Shown in pieces: positions 1 through 8,128 of a stretch of DNA of 21,546 nt. Both the position numbers and the translations under genes were made by a program. This DNA is from DASPKS01 sp035628035 (GTDB taxonomy: Bacteria > Bacteroidota > Rhodothermia > Rhodothermales > Rubricoccaceae), in assembly GCA_035628035.1 (NCBI GenBank), contig DASPKS010000207.1, forward strand, positions 1-21,546. Direction: 5' to 3'. Position 1 is the first letter of the stretch. Each line of letters starts with the position of its first letter. The notes under the pieces were generated by a model that ran no database searches, had not been told where the DNA came from, and was given only the letters and a program-made list of their open reading frames with translations.

Positions 1-1
1 C

Positions 2-355
2 AGCCCCGACCAGTACCGCGCGTGGATCACGACGGGGACCATCCCCGACCGCACGGGGCTGGCCGAGGCGGCCATCCACGGCGGGGGGCCGTTCGACGCC
101 TTCGACCCGTTCCCGTTCATCCAGCAGCACTCCGACCCCACGAACGCGCGGACCCTCGCGCGCGACCTCGCCAACCACCTCCTCCCCCTCCCGGTGACCG
201 AGGCCGACGTGGACGGGCTCGTCGAGATCCTCCTCGAAGGGGCGCCCGCCCACGAGTGGATCGTGATCTACGTGAACACGCCTGAGACGGCGCGGGCCCG
301 CCTCCGCGCGCTGCTCACCCACCTCGCCAACCTCCCCGAGTTCCAGCTCACGTGA
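2..355 (+). CDS. DUF1800 family protein, C-terminal end (5' truncated by window edge)
   Basis: The open frame enters from the left edge and runs 117 codons to a TGA at 353-355. The translated end reads ...RALLTHLANLPEFQLT, and the LPEFQ ending is typical of DUF1800 proteins. DUF1800 genes are very commonly found directly upstream of DUF1501 genes, as here, with only 6 bases between them, so the two are probably co-transcribed. The biochemical role of DUF1800 is not established. Many members are predicted to be exported, but the N-terminus of this one lies outside the window, so a signal cannot be checked. The identification rests on the C-terminal motif plus gene context. Confidence 0.82.
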   Translation, partial: SPDQYRAWITTGTIPDRTGLAEAAIHGGGPFDAFDPFPFIQQHSDPTNARTLARDLANHLLPLPVTEADVDGLVEILLEGAPAHEWIVIYVNTPETARARLRALLTHLANLPEFQLT

Positions 356-361
356 CGCGCC

Positions 362-1984
362 ATGTGCCAGCACCACGCCCCTCCCCGCCCCGGCCAGCGC
401 GCCATCGCCCTGGAGCACGGGCCCGCCCACGACCGGGACCACGCCGCCTGGAGCCGCCGCGGCTTCCTCCACGCGACGGCCGCCGCCGGCGCCAGCACGT
501 TCCTCCTCGGCGCGCTCCCCGTCCGCGCCTCGTCGGCGACACCGCTGCTCCAGCGCCTCAGCGAACTCGAGACCGACCGCGCGCTCGTGCTCATCCAGAT
601 GAGCGGCGGCAACGACGGGCTCAACACCGTCGTCCCCGTCACGAACGACCTCTACTACGAGCGGCGCCCCACCATCGCACTGCCCGAGGCGCAGACGTTC
701 GCGCTCAGCGACGACTACGGGCTCCACGGCGCGATGGCGAGCCTCCAGCCGATGTGGGGCGACGGCCACCTCGCCGTCGTCCACGCCGCCGGCTACCCCC
801 AGCACAACCTCTCCCACTTCCGCTCGACGGACATCTGGGCCTCGGCCTCGAACGCCAACGAGGTGCTCAACAGCGGGTGGACCGGGCGCTACCTCGACGT
901 CGAGTACCCCGACTACATCCCGAACCCCCCGCCGTACCCCGTGGCCGTCCGCATCGGCGGGGCGTCGGGGCTGCTCATGCGCGGGAACGCGTCGGCGATG
1001 GGGATCAGCTTCTCTGACCCCGACCAGTTCGAACGCCTCGCCGAGACGGGACAGTACTACGACGAGAACAACGTGCCGCCCACGATGTACGGGCAGGAGC
1101 TCTCGTTCGTCCGCTCCGTCTACAACGCGGCGTTCCGGTACCGCGAGGCCGTCGTGGAGGCGGCCGAGGCCGGCACGAACACGGTCCCCTATCCCGCTGG
1201 CTCGTTCGCCGAGAGCCTCGCCATCGTGGCCCGTCTCATCAAGGGCCAGCTGGGGGCGCGGCTCTACGTCGTAGAGATCGGCGGGTTCGACACCCACTCG
1301 GCGCAGGGGCCGCGGCAGGCCCAGCTCCTCGGCCTCCTCGCCGACGCCGTCACGGCGTTCTACGCCGACCTCGCCGAGACCAACGCGGGCGAGCGCGTGC
1401 TTACCCTCACGTTCTCCGAGTTCGGCCGGCGCGTCGAGGAAAACGGGGCCCAGGGGACCGACCACGGCACGGCCGCCCCCCTCTTCGCCTTCGGCGACGG
1501 CGTCGCGGGCGGCCTCCTCGGACAGGGGCCCGACCTCGGGGACCTCGACCCGAACGGCAACCTCCGCCACACGACCGACTTCCGGCAGGTCTACGCCACG
1601 GTGCTCCGCCACTGGTTCGGGCTGAGCGAGGCCGACACCTCGGCGGTCCTCGGCGGCACGTTCGCGCCGCTCTCGTTCGTGGCCCACTCCGTCGCGGGCG
1701 AGCCCGGGCCGGGCGCCCCGACGGCAGCCCTCCTCGAAGCGCCGTACCCCAACCCGTTCGCCACGGCGGCCACCGTCGCCTTCACCCTCGACCAGCCGGG
1801 CCACGTGAACCTCGAAGTGTTCGACGTGCGCGGCCGCCTCGTCGCCACGCTCGCCGACGGGCCGCAGACGACGGGCCGCCACGTCGTCCGCCTCGATGGG
1901 GCCGACCTCCCCACCGGGACGTACCTGATCCGCATGGCGTCTGCGGCAGGCGTGCAGACGCGGACGGTTGCCCTTATCCGCTAG
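362..1984 (+). CDS. DUF1501 family protein with Tat-like signal and T9SS type A sorting domain
   Basis: This 540-residue protein has a twin-arginine motif SRRGFL at residues 31-36 followed by an Ala-rich hydrophobic segment, after a His-rich n-region (MCQHHAPP...) that looks native to the family. The body carries DUF1501 features: LIQMSGGNDGLNTVVP near residue 77, a GGFDTH motif near 308, and FSEFGRRVEENG followed by GTDHGTAAP. DUF1501 belongs to the alkaline-phosphatase/sulfatase-like fold; its substrate is unknown. The last 82 residues (459-540) form a separate beta-rich module beginning YPNPF with VFDVRGRLV and LPTGTYLIRM, which is the T9SS type A C-terminal sorting domain. I infer export across the inner membrane in folded form, then secretion or surface anchoring. 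The start at 362 is kept because the His-rich n-region fits the family and the DUF1800 stop lies 6 bases upstream. Confidence 0.9.
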   Translation: MCQHHAPPRPGQRAIALEHGPAHDRDHAAWSRRGFLHATAAAGASTFLLGALPVRASSATPLLQRLSELETDRALVLIQMSGGNDGLNTVVPVTNDLYYERRPTIALPEAQTFALSDDYGLHGAMASLQPMWGDGHLAVVHAAGYPQHNLSHFRSTDIWASASNANEVLNSGWTGRYLDVEYPDYIPNPPPYPVAVRIGGASGLLMRGNASAMGISFSDPDQFERLAETGQYYDENNVPPTMYGQELSFVRSVYNAAFRYREAVVEAAEAGTNTVPYPAGSFAESLAIVARLIKGQLGARLYVVEIGGFDTHSAQGPRQAQLLGLLADAVTAFYADLAETNAGERVLTLTFSEFGRRVEENGAQGTDHGTAAPLFAFGDGVAGGLLGQGPDLGDLDPNGNLRHTTDFRQVYATVLRHWFGLSEADTSAVLGGTFAPLSFVAHSVAGEPGPGAPTAALLEAPYPNPFATAATVAFTLDQPGHVNLEVFDVRGRLVATLADGPQTTGRHVVRLDGADLPTGTYLIRMASAAGVQTRTVALIR

Positions 1985-1993
1985 TGATACACG

Positions 1994-2032
1994 CCGTCGT
2001 GGCGGGCGCGATACCCCGCCGCGACGGTTTCT
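1994..2032 (+). terminator. Intrinsic terminator after the DUF1501 gene
   Basis: Arms 1994-2006 and 2015-2027 form a 13-pair stem (one T.G wobble at 2000/2021) with an 8-base loop, followed by TTTCT. It starts 10 bases after the DUF1501 stop and ends 17 bases before the ATG of the next gene. It should end the DUF1800-DUF1501 transcript. It leaves almost no room for a separate promoter before the WG-repeat gene, so partial read-through is possible. Confidence 0.72.
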
Positions 2033-2044
2033 CCTCCTCCCGCC

Positions 2045-3079
2045 ATGCGCCGCTCCCTCGCCGCCTTTGCGCTCTGCCTCGCGCTCGCGGCCTGCTCCGA
2101 CAACCCCGCCGGCCCCGGTGGGCCCGGCCCCGACCCCACCGCCCGCGTCTCGCGATACCCCGTCGCCGTCGACGGTCGGTGGGGGTTCATCGACGGCGAG
2201 GGCCGGATCGTCGTCCCGCCACAGTTCGACTTCGCCGACGCCTTCTTCGAGGGGCGCGCGGCCATCCAGCAGGGGATGCTGTGGGGCTACGCCGACACTA
2301 CCGGCGCCGTCGTGGTCGCGCCGTCGTTCGACTACGCCGGGCCGTTCGCCGAGGGGCTCGCCCCCGTGCGCCAAGGCTCGCTGTGGGGGTACGTGCGCAC
2401 CGACGGGGGCCTCGCGGTGACGCCCGCCTACGGGGCTGCCCGCCCGGTAGCCGCGGGGCGCGCGGCCTTCCGCGAGGGCATCCGCTGGGGCTTCCTCGAC
2501 GCGAGCGGGCAGGTGGCCATCGCTCCCCAGTTCGCTGCCGTGAGCGACTTCGCCGAGGCAGGGAGCGTCGGCCCCCTCGCCGCCGCCCAGACGCCCGATG
2601 GGTGGGGCTTCATCAACGCCGCCGGCCAGTTCGTCATCGCACCGCAGTACGCCGAGGCCGGAGCGTTCTCCGAGGGGCTCGCCCCCGTTCGCATCGGCCA
2701 GCTCTGGGGGTACATCGACGGCACGGGCCGGATCGCCGTCAACCCGCTCTTCCAGGAGGCCGGCCCGTTCCGCGACGGCGTCGCGCGCGTCCGCCAGGAG
2801 AACCTCTACGGGTTCATCGACGAGGCCGGGGGCTTCTTCATCGTGCCCAAGATGGCCGAGGCCGGCGACTTCGCGGAGGGCCGCGCGCCCGTCCGCTTCT
2901 CCTCGCACTGGACCTACGTCGACCGCGCCGATGGCCTCGTCATCGGCTCGCCGGTCTACGACGGCGCCGGCCCGTTTCGGGGCGGCCTCGCGCAGGTATG
3001 GTTCGAGGGCGGCGAGGATGGCGACTACGTTGGCTACGTGGACCCCGACGGCCGCTACGTCTGGACGCCCTCGCGCTGA
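2045..3079 (+). CDS. WG-repeat lipoprotein (first of a tandem pair)
   Basis: This 344-residue protein has a lipoprotein signal peptide ending LALAAC, with the predicted acylated Cys at residue 17, followed by a Gly/Pro linker (GPGGPGPDP). The rest is about nine WG repeats (PF14903 type). Successive WGF/WGY cores are spaced 34 residues apart for most units (one of 39), each running roughly W-G-Y/F-I-D..G, a P-x-F/Y step, then an acidic-aromatic E-G-L-A-P-V-R segment. The later units degenerate to YGFID, WTYVD and VGYVD. WG repeats are thought to make a repetitive beta structure; their molecular role is unknown. I infer a membrane-anchored protein, probably in the outer membrane. It is paralogous to the next gene, 29 bases downstream, and probably shares its transcript. 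The start is fixed by the signal peptide. Confidence 0.88.
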   Translation: MRRSLAAFALCLALAACSDNPAGPGGPGPDPTARVSRYPVAVDGRWGFIDGEGRIVVPPQFDFADAFFEGRAAIQQGMLWGYADTTGAVVVAPSFDYAGPFAEGLAPVRQGSLWGYVRTDGGLAVTPAYGAARPVAAGRAAFREGIRWGFLDASGQVAIAPQFAAVSDFAEAGSVGPLAAAQTPDGWGFINAAGQFVIAPQYAEAGAFSEGLAPVRIGQLWGYIDGTGRIAVNPLFQEAGPFRDGVARVRQENLYGFIDEAGGFFIVPKMAEAGDFAEGRAPVRFSSHWTYVDRADGLVIGSPVYDGAGPFRGGLAQVWFEGGEDGDYVGYVDPDGRYVWTPSR

Positions 3080-3108
3080 CCCCGCGCTGAACCTCGAGCC
3101 CCCCTGCC

Positions 3109-4125
3109 ATGAAGACGCGCACCCTCCTCGCCCTCGTTCTGCTCGCCGGCTGCGACCTCGTCTCGCCCGACGACCCCGGCCCCGGGCCAGGCCCCGACCC
3201 GATCCCGCTCGTCCAGCTCTTCCCCGTCGAGCGTGCCGACCGCTGGGGCTACATGGACGTCTCCGGCCGCCTCGTCATCGAGCCGCGCTACCACGCGGCG
3301 CGGCCGTACTCCGAGGGGTACGCCGCCGTGCGCACCTACGTCAACGACCGGTGGGTATGGCAGTACCTCCGCCCCAACGGCACGGTTGCCTTCGAGGTGA
3401 CAGCCGGCGAAGCGTACGACGTGCGCGGCGGGCGCGTCCGCGTCCGCGCCGACGGGAAGTTCGGGTTCGTCGACACCACGGGGACGTACGTCGTGAACCC
3501 CTACCTCAACGACGCCCGCGACTTCATCGAAGGCCTGGCCCGCGTGAAGACGACGGGGTGGCGGTGGGGCTTCCTCCAGCCCAGCGGGCAGGTCTCCATC
3601 GAGCCCGAGTTCGACGCCGTCGCCGACTTCTCGGAAGGCCGCGCCCTCTTCGAGGAAGAGGACCGCTACGGCTACCTCGGCGCCTCCGGCGCGCCCGCCA
3701 TCGAGCCCCAGTTCGAGGGGGCCCGCTCGTTCTCCGACGGCCTCGCCGCGGTGCGGGTGGGCGACCGCTGGGGCTACATCAACCCCGCCGGGCAGTTCGT
3801 CCTCACCCCCCACTTCATCTCGGCCGGCGACTTCGCCGAGGGTCGCGCGCCCGTCCGCACGGAGAACCTCTGGGAGTACGTGGACCAGGCGGGCGCGCGT
3901 GTGATCGCGCCCGCCTTCGACGACGCCCGCGCGTTCTCGGAGGGCCGTGCCGCCGTCCGCATCGGCACGCAGTGGACGTTCATCCGCGCCGACGGCTCGA
4001 CCATCCGCGCGCCGGAGTTCGACGAAGTAGAGGACTTCCGCGCCGGGCTGGCTCGCGTGCGCCTCGGCGAGCTGTGGGGGTACATCAACCCCGAGGGCGC
4101 GTTCGTGTGGTACCCCCAGGGGTAG
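3109..4125 (+). CDS. WG-repeat lipoprotein (second of a tandem pair)
   Basis: This 338-residue protein begins with a short signal peptide ending LVLLAGC, with the predicted lipidated Cys at residue 15, then a linker containing PGPGPGPDP that closely matches the linker of the upstream paralogue. About nine WG-type units follow (WGYMD, WQYLR, FGFVD, WGFLQ, YGYLG, WGYIN, WEYVD, WTFIR, WGYIN). Bases 3823-3858 differ from bases 2861-2896 of the upstream gene at only 2 of 36 positions, which supports duplication or later gene conversion. The residue after Cys is Asp, which in E. coli would favour inner-membrane retention, but that rule does not carry over reliably to Bacteroidota. Function is unknown. 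The gene ends 4 bases from the stop of the convergent peptidase gene. Confidence 0.88.
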   Translation: MKTRTLLALVLLAGCDLVSPDDPGPGPGPDPIPLVQLFPVERADRWGYMDVSGRLVIEPRYHAARPYSEGYAAVRTYVNDRWVWQYLRPNGTVAFEVTAGEAYDVRGGRVRVRADGKFGFVDTTGTYVVNPYLNDARDFIEGLARVKTTGWRWGFLQPSGQVSIEPEFDAVADFSEGRALFEEEDRYGYLGASGAPAIEPQFEGARSFSDGLAAVRVGDRWGYINPAGQFVLTPHFISAGDFAEGRAPVRTENLWEYVDQAGARVIAPAFDDARAFSEGRAAVRIGTQWTFIRADGSTIRAPEFDEVEDFRAGLARVRLGELWGYINPEGAFVWYPQG

Positions 4126-4129
4126 CGCC

Positions 4130-5746
4130 CTACTCGGTCGCGCCGATGAAGAACGACGCCAGCAGCCACACGTCGGGGTCGGCCACGACGACAGTGGGCG
4201 CGGCGTCGGCGGGCAGGGTGAAGGCCTGCACCCGCTGCGTTACCTCCACGGTTTGCACGCGGAGCGGGTCGCCTTCCTGCCCGTACGCGAGGTCGAGCGG
4301 GAACGAGAACGCTGGCCCCGGCTGCCGCTGCCGCACCTCCCCCACGACGGCCTGCGCCGCGGCGTCGTAGCGCCACGCCACCTCGACGACCGGCTCGTCC
4401 GGGCGGTGGAGCCACTGGTCGAAGAACGCCCGGAGGTCCTGCCCACTGGCTTCCTCTATCGAGCGGCGGAAGTCGTCGGTGCTCGCGTTGCCGTGGAGAT
4501 AGGCGGCGTAGTGCCGGCGGAGGCCGTCGAAGAAGGCCTCGTCGCCCACGCGGCGGCGGAGCATGTGGAGCACCCACGCCCCCTTCTGGTACGAGTTCTG
4601 GTTGAGGAGCCCGAGCGGGTCGGCGGTGAGCGTATCGACAACGGGCAGCATCGGGGCCCGCGCGTTCATGGCGAAGACGGCGTCGCGCTCGCGGCGGAGC
4701 CGCGCAGCCATCGCCTCGCGCCCGTGGACGCGCTCGAAGTACACGTCGGTGAGGTAGGTGGCGAACCCCTCCGAGAGCCAGAGGTGCGGCCAGTCCGTCT
4801 CGGAGACGGCGTTCCCGAACCACTGGTGCGCCACCTCGTGTGCGATGAGGGCTTCCATCGAGCCGGTGCCCGTGATGGCGTCCTCGGCGTAGAAAATGTT
4901 GGTGGCGTTCTCCATCCCGCCGAAGACGGTCTTCGACTGCACGCCGGCCAGCTTCTCGAAGGGGAATGGCGGGAGGAAGCGGAGGAAGGTGTCGAGCACG
5001 CGCACGGTGAGTTCGAGGTCGCGGAAGCCCGCTTCGCGGTCCTGCGGGTACACCCAGCTCTGGAGGGGCACCCCGTCCACCTCGGGGAGGTGCTCGACGG
5101 CGAACCGCGCCACCCCGATGACGAGGACCTTCGTCGGGAGCGGGATGTCGGAGCGCCACCGCGTGAGGCGGAGGGTCTCGGTCAGGTCCGTCTCCTCCGC
5201 GAGCCGCCCGGTGCCGACGACCTGGTAGTGCGCGGGCGCCGTCACGATCCACTCGACGGTGGCCTTGTCGGAGGGGTGGTCCACGGTCGGGAGCCAGTGC
5301 CGCCCGCGCGTGGGCCAGTTGTCCCCGAAGAAGGTGCGGTCGCCGTGGCGATTGGTGGAGATCACGAGACCGTCGGCCGGGATGCCGCTGTAGGTGACGA
5401 CGAACTGCCGCCGGTCGCCCTGACGCGCCGGCTCGGGCAGCGTGATCGAGAGGCGATTGTCGCCGTGCTGGAACGCTCGGGGCTGCCCGTTCTCCATCAC
5501 GCTCGACACCGCCATCCCCTTTCCGTCTTCCTGCCGCCCGATGAGGTCGAGAACGACCTGGTCCGTCGTCGCTAGCACCGCTACGTCGACCGTTGCCTCG
5601 CCCTGGATGACGTCGGTGGTGTCGGAGAGCGTGAGGGCGAAGCGGTAGTGGTCCACGTCGAACGCGGCGCCGGGGCGCTGGGCGTTCGCAGGGAGGGCTT
5701 GGGAGACCCAAGCGACAATTGCAATAACAGCGGCGAGGCGGCGCAT
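4130..5746 (-). CDS. M1 family zinc metallopeptidase (aminopeptidase-like), secreted
   Basis: This 538-residue protein has the gluzincin signature: GGMEN at residues 276-280 (substrate N-terminus recognition) and HEVAH at 303-307 with the third zinc ligand Glu at 326 in WLSEGFATY, giving HExxH-18-E. The N-terminal beta domain and the C-terminal part ending in LASFFIGATE fit a compact M1 protein without the large C-terminal helical domain. I chose the ATG at 5746 because it gives a clean signal peptide (MRRLAAVIAIVAW...ALPANAQ). The longer frame from a GTG at 5809 would start inside the pnp terminator hairpin and place 21 odd residues before the signal. I infer a periplasmic or extracellular peptidase that trims peptides from the N-terminus; the substrate is unknown. 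A second, larger M1 gene lies at 18630-21278. Confidence 0.9.
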   Translation of the reverse strand: MRRLAAVIAIVAWVSQALPANAQRPGAAFDVDHYRFALTLSDTTDVIQGEATVDVAVLATTDQVVLDLIGRQEDGKGMAVSSVMENGQPRAFQHGDNRLSITLPEPARQGDRRQFVVTYSGIPADGLVISTNRHGDRTFFGDNWPTRGRHWLPTVDHPSDKATVEWIVTAPAHYQVVGTGRLAEETDLTETLRLTRWRSDIPLPTKVLVIGVARFAVEHLPEVDGVPLQSWVYPQDREAGFRDLELTVRVLDTFLRFLPPFPFEKLAGVQSKTVFGGMENATNIFYAEDAITGTGSMEALIAHEVAHQWFGNAVSETDWPHLWLSEGFATYLTDVYFERVHGREAMAARLRRERDAVFAMNARAPMLPVVDTLTADPLGLLNQNSYQKGAWVLHMLRRRVGDEAFFDGLRRHYAAYLHGNASTDDFRRSIEEASGQDLRAFFDQWLHRPDEPVVEVAWRYDAAAQAVVGEVRQRQPGPAFSFPLDLAYGQEGDPLRVQTVEVTQRVQAFTLPADAAPTVVVADPDVWLLASFFIGATE

Positions 5747-5770
5747 AAGACGAGCGATGCTGCGGGACGC

Positions 5771-5798
5771 CGAAAGTAGCGCCCTGCCTGAACAAAAA
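5771..5798 (-). promoter_or_regulatory. Weak candidate promoter for the M1 peptidase gene
   Basis: On the minus strand, TACTTTCG (5778-5771) differs at one base from the Bacteroidota -7 element TAnnTTTG, and TTTTTG (5798-5793) could be the -33 element. The 14-base spacing is shorter than the usual 19-21, and the TTTTTG also serves as the T-tract of the pnp terminator. Read-through from pnp is the alternative. Confidence 0.22.
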
Positions 5799-5829
5799 GC
5801 CCCGGCCACCGCGAGGGCAGCCGGGGCTT
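5793..5829 (-). terminator. Intrinsic terminator of pnp and the translation operon
   Basis: Arms 5797-5806 and 5820-5829 pair perfectly over 10 bases (AAGCCCCGGC with GCCGGGGCTT on the plus strand), with a 13-base loop. Read on the minus strand, the stem is followed by TTTTTG. It starts 20 bases after the pnp stop codon. This is the clearest intrinsic terminator in the window. Confidence 0.88.
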
Positions 5830-5848
5830 CGTAGTCCGGTCAGGAGGC

Positions 5849-8128
5849 TCAGCGGCGGCCGCGGCCCCGGTCGCGGTCGCGCCCGCCCCGGTAGCCGCCC
5901 CCTTCGCGGCCGCCCTCGCGGCCCCCGCCGTCGCCCTGGGCGCGGCGGGCCTCCCGCGCAGCGCGCATGGCCTCCTTCTCCTCCTCCGTGGGCTCGGGCA
6001 GGAACGGCTTGCGGGAGAGGCGGACCTTCCCGTCGTCACGGATCTCGACGACCTGCACCTGCACCTTGTCGCCCACCTGCACGATGTCGGCGGGGTTCTC
6101 GACGTACCCGTGCGCCATCTCGGAGACGTGGAGCATGGCCTCCTTCCCGGGCAGTACCTCGACGATGGCCCCGAACGGGAGCAGGCTCTTCACCGTGCCC
6201 ACGTACTCGGCGCCGACCTCCGGCTGGGAGACGATCCCGCGGATGATCTCGATGGCGCGGTAGGCCGTGTCCATGTCGGGCGCGGAGACGGTGACGAACC
6301 CCTTCCCTTCGCGCTCCTCGATGTCGATCTGGGCGCCAGTGTCGGCTTGGATCCCCTTGATGATCTTGCCGCCCGGCCCGATCACCGCCCCGATGAAGTC
6401 GGAGTCGATGATGAGCTGGACGAGGCGCGGGGCGCGGGGGCTGATCTCCTCGCGGGGCTCGGCGATGGTCTTCGCCATCTCGGCGAGGATGTGGCGGCGG
6501 CCGTCGCGGGCCTGGTAGAGCGCCTGCTTCATCGTCTCCTGCGAGAGGCCATCGACCTTGATGTCCATCTGGCAGGCCGTGATGCCGTCGGCCGTCCCGC
6601 ACACCTTGAAGTCCATGTCGCCGAGGTGGTCCTCGGTGCCGAGGATGTCGGAGAGGATGGCCGTGCGGTCGGGGCCGCCGTAGATGAGCCCCATCGCGAT
6701 GCCAGCGACGGGCTTCCGCATCGGCACGCCCGCGTCCATCAGGGCCATCGAGCCGCCGCAGACGGAGGCCATCGAGGACGACCCGTTCGACTCCAGGATG
6801 TCGGAGACGATGCGGATGGTGTAGGGGAACTCGTCGGGGCTCGGCGCCATCGCCTTGAGGGCGCGCTCGGCGAGGTAGCCGTGGCCGATCTCGCGGCGGC
6901 TCGTGCCGCGCATCATCTTCGCCTCGCCCGTCAAGAACGGCGGGAAGTTGTAGTGGAGGTAGAACCGCTTGTCCTCCGTGTCGAAGATCTGGTCGATGGC
7001 CTGGACGTCACGGCCGGTGCCGAGCGTGATCTGCACGAGCGCCTGCGTCTCGCCGCGCGTGAAGACAGCCGAGCCGTGGACGCGGGGGAGGTAGCCCACC
7101 TCGCTCCAGATGGCGCGGACCTCGTCGGTGCGGCGGCCGTCGAGGCGGCGTCCCTCGTTGAGGATCATCTCGCGCATCACCTGGCTCTCGGCCTCCTTGA
7201 AGGCGGCCTTGTAGTCGGCCATCGTGTAGCCGTCCTCGTCCACGGCCACGACCTCGCCGTCGCGGACGAAGAGGTGGTCGAGCATCCCCTTCATCACCTC
7301 GCCGACGCCGCTGTAGAAGGCGTGCTTGTTGTAGGGCTGGCGGAGGATCTCTTCGATCTGCCCGCCGACGAGCCCCTTCACCTTCTCGACGAGTTCCGGC
7401 TTCGGCGCCGACGTCGTGTAGGTCTTCGGCTCGGGGGCTCCGCGCTCGGCCACGTACTTCGCCTTGAGCTCGTCGAGGCCGGCCACGATCCGCTTGATCG
7501 CCTCGTGGGCGACGGCGAGGGCCTCGACCATGTCGTCCTCGGAGACCTCCTGCATCTCGCCCTCCACCATCACGATGGCGTCGGCCTTCCCGGCCACGAC
7601 GAGGTCCATGTCGGACTGGTCGCGCTCAGTGGCCGTCGGGAAGACGATCCACTCGCCGCCCACGCGGCCGATGCGGACGTGCGCCGTCGGCCCGTCGAAC
7701 GGGGCCCCGGCGATGTGGAGCGCCGCCGAGGCGGCCACGCCGCCGACGACGTCGCCGTCGATCTCGGGCTCGGCCGAGAGCACGTTGAGGAGGACCTGCA
7801 CCTCGTTCCGGAACCCGTCGGGGAAGAGCGGGCGGATGGTGCGGTCGATGAGGCGGGAGGAGAGGACCTCCTTGTCGGTGGGGCGCGCCTCGCGCTTGAA
7901 GAAACCGCCGGGGAAGCGGCCCGCCGCGGAGTACTTCTCGCGGTAGTCGACGGTGAGGGGGAAGAAGTCCTGCCCCTCGCGGACGTTGGAGGCGACGACG
8001 GCGGTGCCGAGCACCATCGTGTCGCCGAGGCGGGCGATGACGGCGCCGTCGGCCTGCTTGGCCAGCCGCCCCGTCTCGAGGTGGAGCGTCTTGCCGCCGA
8101 CCTCAATGGAGTGTGTGATCGCGTTCAT
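5849..8128 (-). CDS. pnp: Polyribonucleotide nucleotidyltransferase (PNPase)
   Basis: PNPase degrades RNA 3' to 5' by phosphorolysis, releasing nucleoside diphosphates, and can add tails in reverse; it acts as a cytoplasmic trimer. This 759-residue protein shows the full order: first RNase PH-like domain (GRFPGGFFKREARPTDKE near residue 70), a helical linker, the catalytic second RNase PH domain (FTRGETQALVQ..., then GDMDFKVCGTADGITACQMDIK), a KH domain with GPGGK at 584-588, and an S1 domain (about 640-715) with LPFGAIVEVLPGKEAMLHVSE. The last 30 or so residues form an Arg/Gly-rich tail (GGGREGGREGGGYRGGRDRD) that makes it longer than the usual ~710. The gene follows rpsO by 280 bases and ends the operon. 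No Shine-Dalgarno sequence precedes the ATG. Confidence 0.98.
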   Translation of the reverse strand: MNAITHSIEVGGKTLHLETGRLAKQADGAVIARLGDTMVLGTAVVASNVREGQDFFPLTVDYREKYSAAGRFPGGFFKREARPTDKEVLSSRLIDRTIRPLFPDGFRNEVQVLLNVLSAEPEIDGDVVGGVAASAALHIAGAPFDGPTAHVRIGRVGGEWIVFPTATERDQSDMDLVVAGKADAIVMVEGEMQEVSEDDMVEALAVAHEAIKRIVAGLDELKAKYVAERGAPEPKTYTTSAPKPELVEKVKGLVGGQIEEILRQPYNKHAFYSGVGEVMKGMLDHLFVRDGEVVAVDEDGYTMADYKAAFKEAESQVMREMILNEGRRLDGRRTDEVRAIWSEVGYLPRVHGSAVFTRGETQALVQITLGTGRDVQAIDQIFDTEDKRFYLHYNFPPFLTGEAKMMRGTSRREIGHGYLAERALKAMAPSPDEFPYTIRIVSDILESNGSSSMASVCGGSMALMDAGVPMRKPVAGIAMGLIYGGPDRTAILSDILGTEDHLGDMDFKVCGTADGITACQMDIKVDGLSQETMKQALYQARDGRRHILAEMAKTIAEPREEISPRAPRLVQLIIDSDFIGAVIGPGGKIIKGIQADTGAQIDIEEREGKGFVTVSAPDMDTAYRAIEIIRGIVSQPEVGAEYVGTVKSLLPFGAIVEVLPGKEAMLHVSEMAHGYVENPADIVQVGDKVQVQVVEIRDDGKVRLSRKPFLPEPTEEEKEAMRAAREARRAQGDGGGREGGREGGGYRGGRDRDRGRGRR

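Noticed and set aside
2598..4370. A 590-codon plus-strand frame across the WG genes
   Set aside because: Ser/Arg/Pro-rich shadow of the real frames, which show signal peptides and 34-residue WG repeats.
5747..5809. GTG start at 5809 for the M1 peptidase
   Set aside because: It lies inside the pnp terminator stem-loop and adds 21 residues before an otherwise clean signal peptide at 5746.
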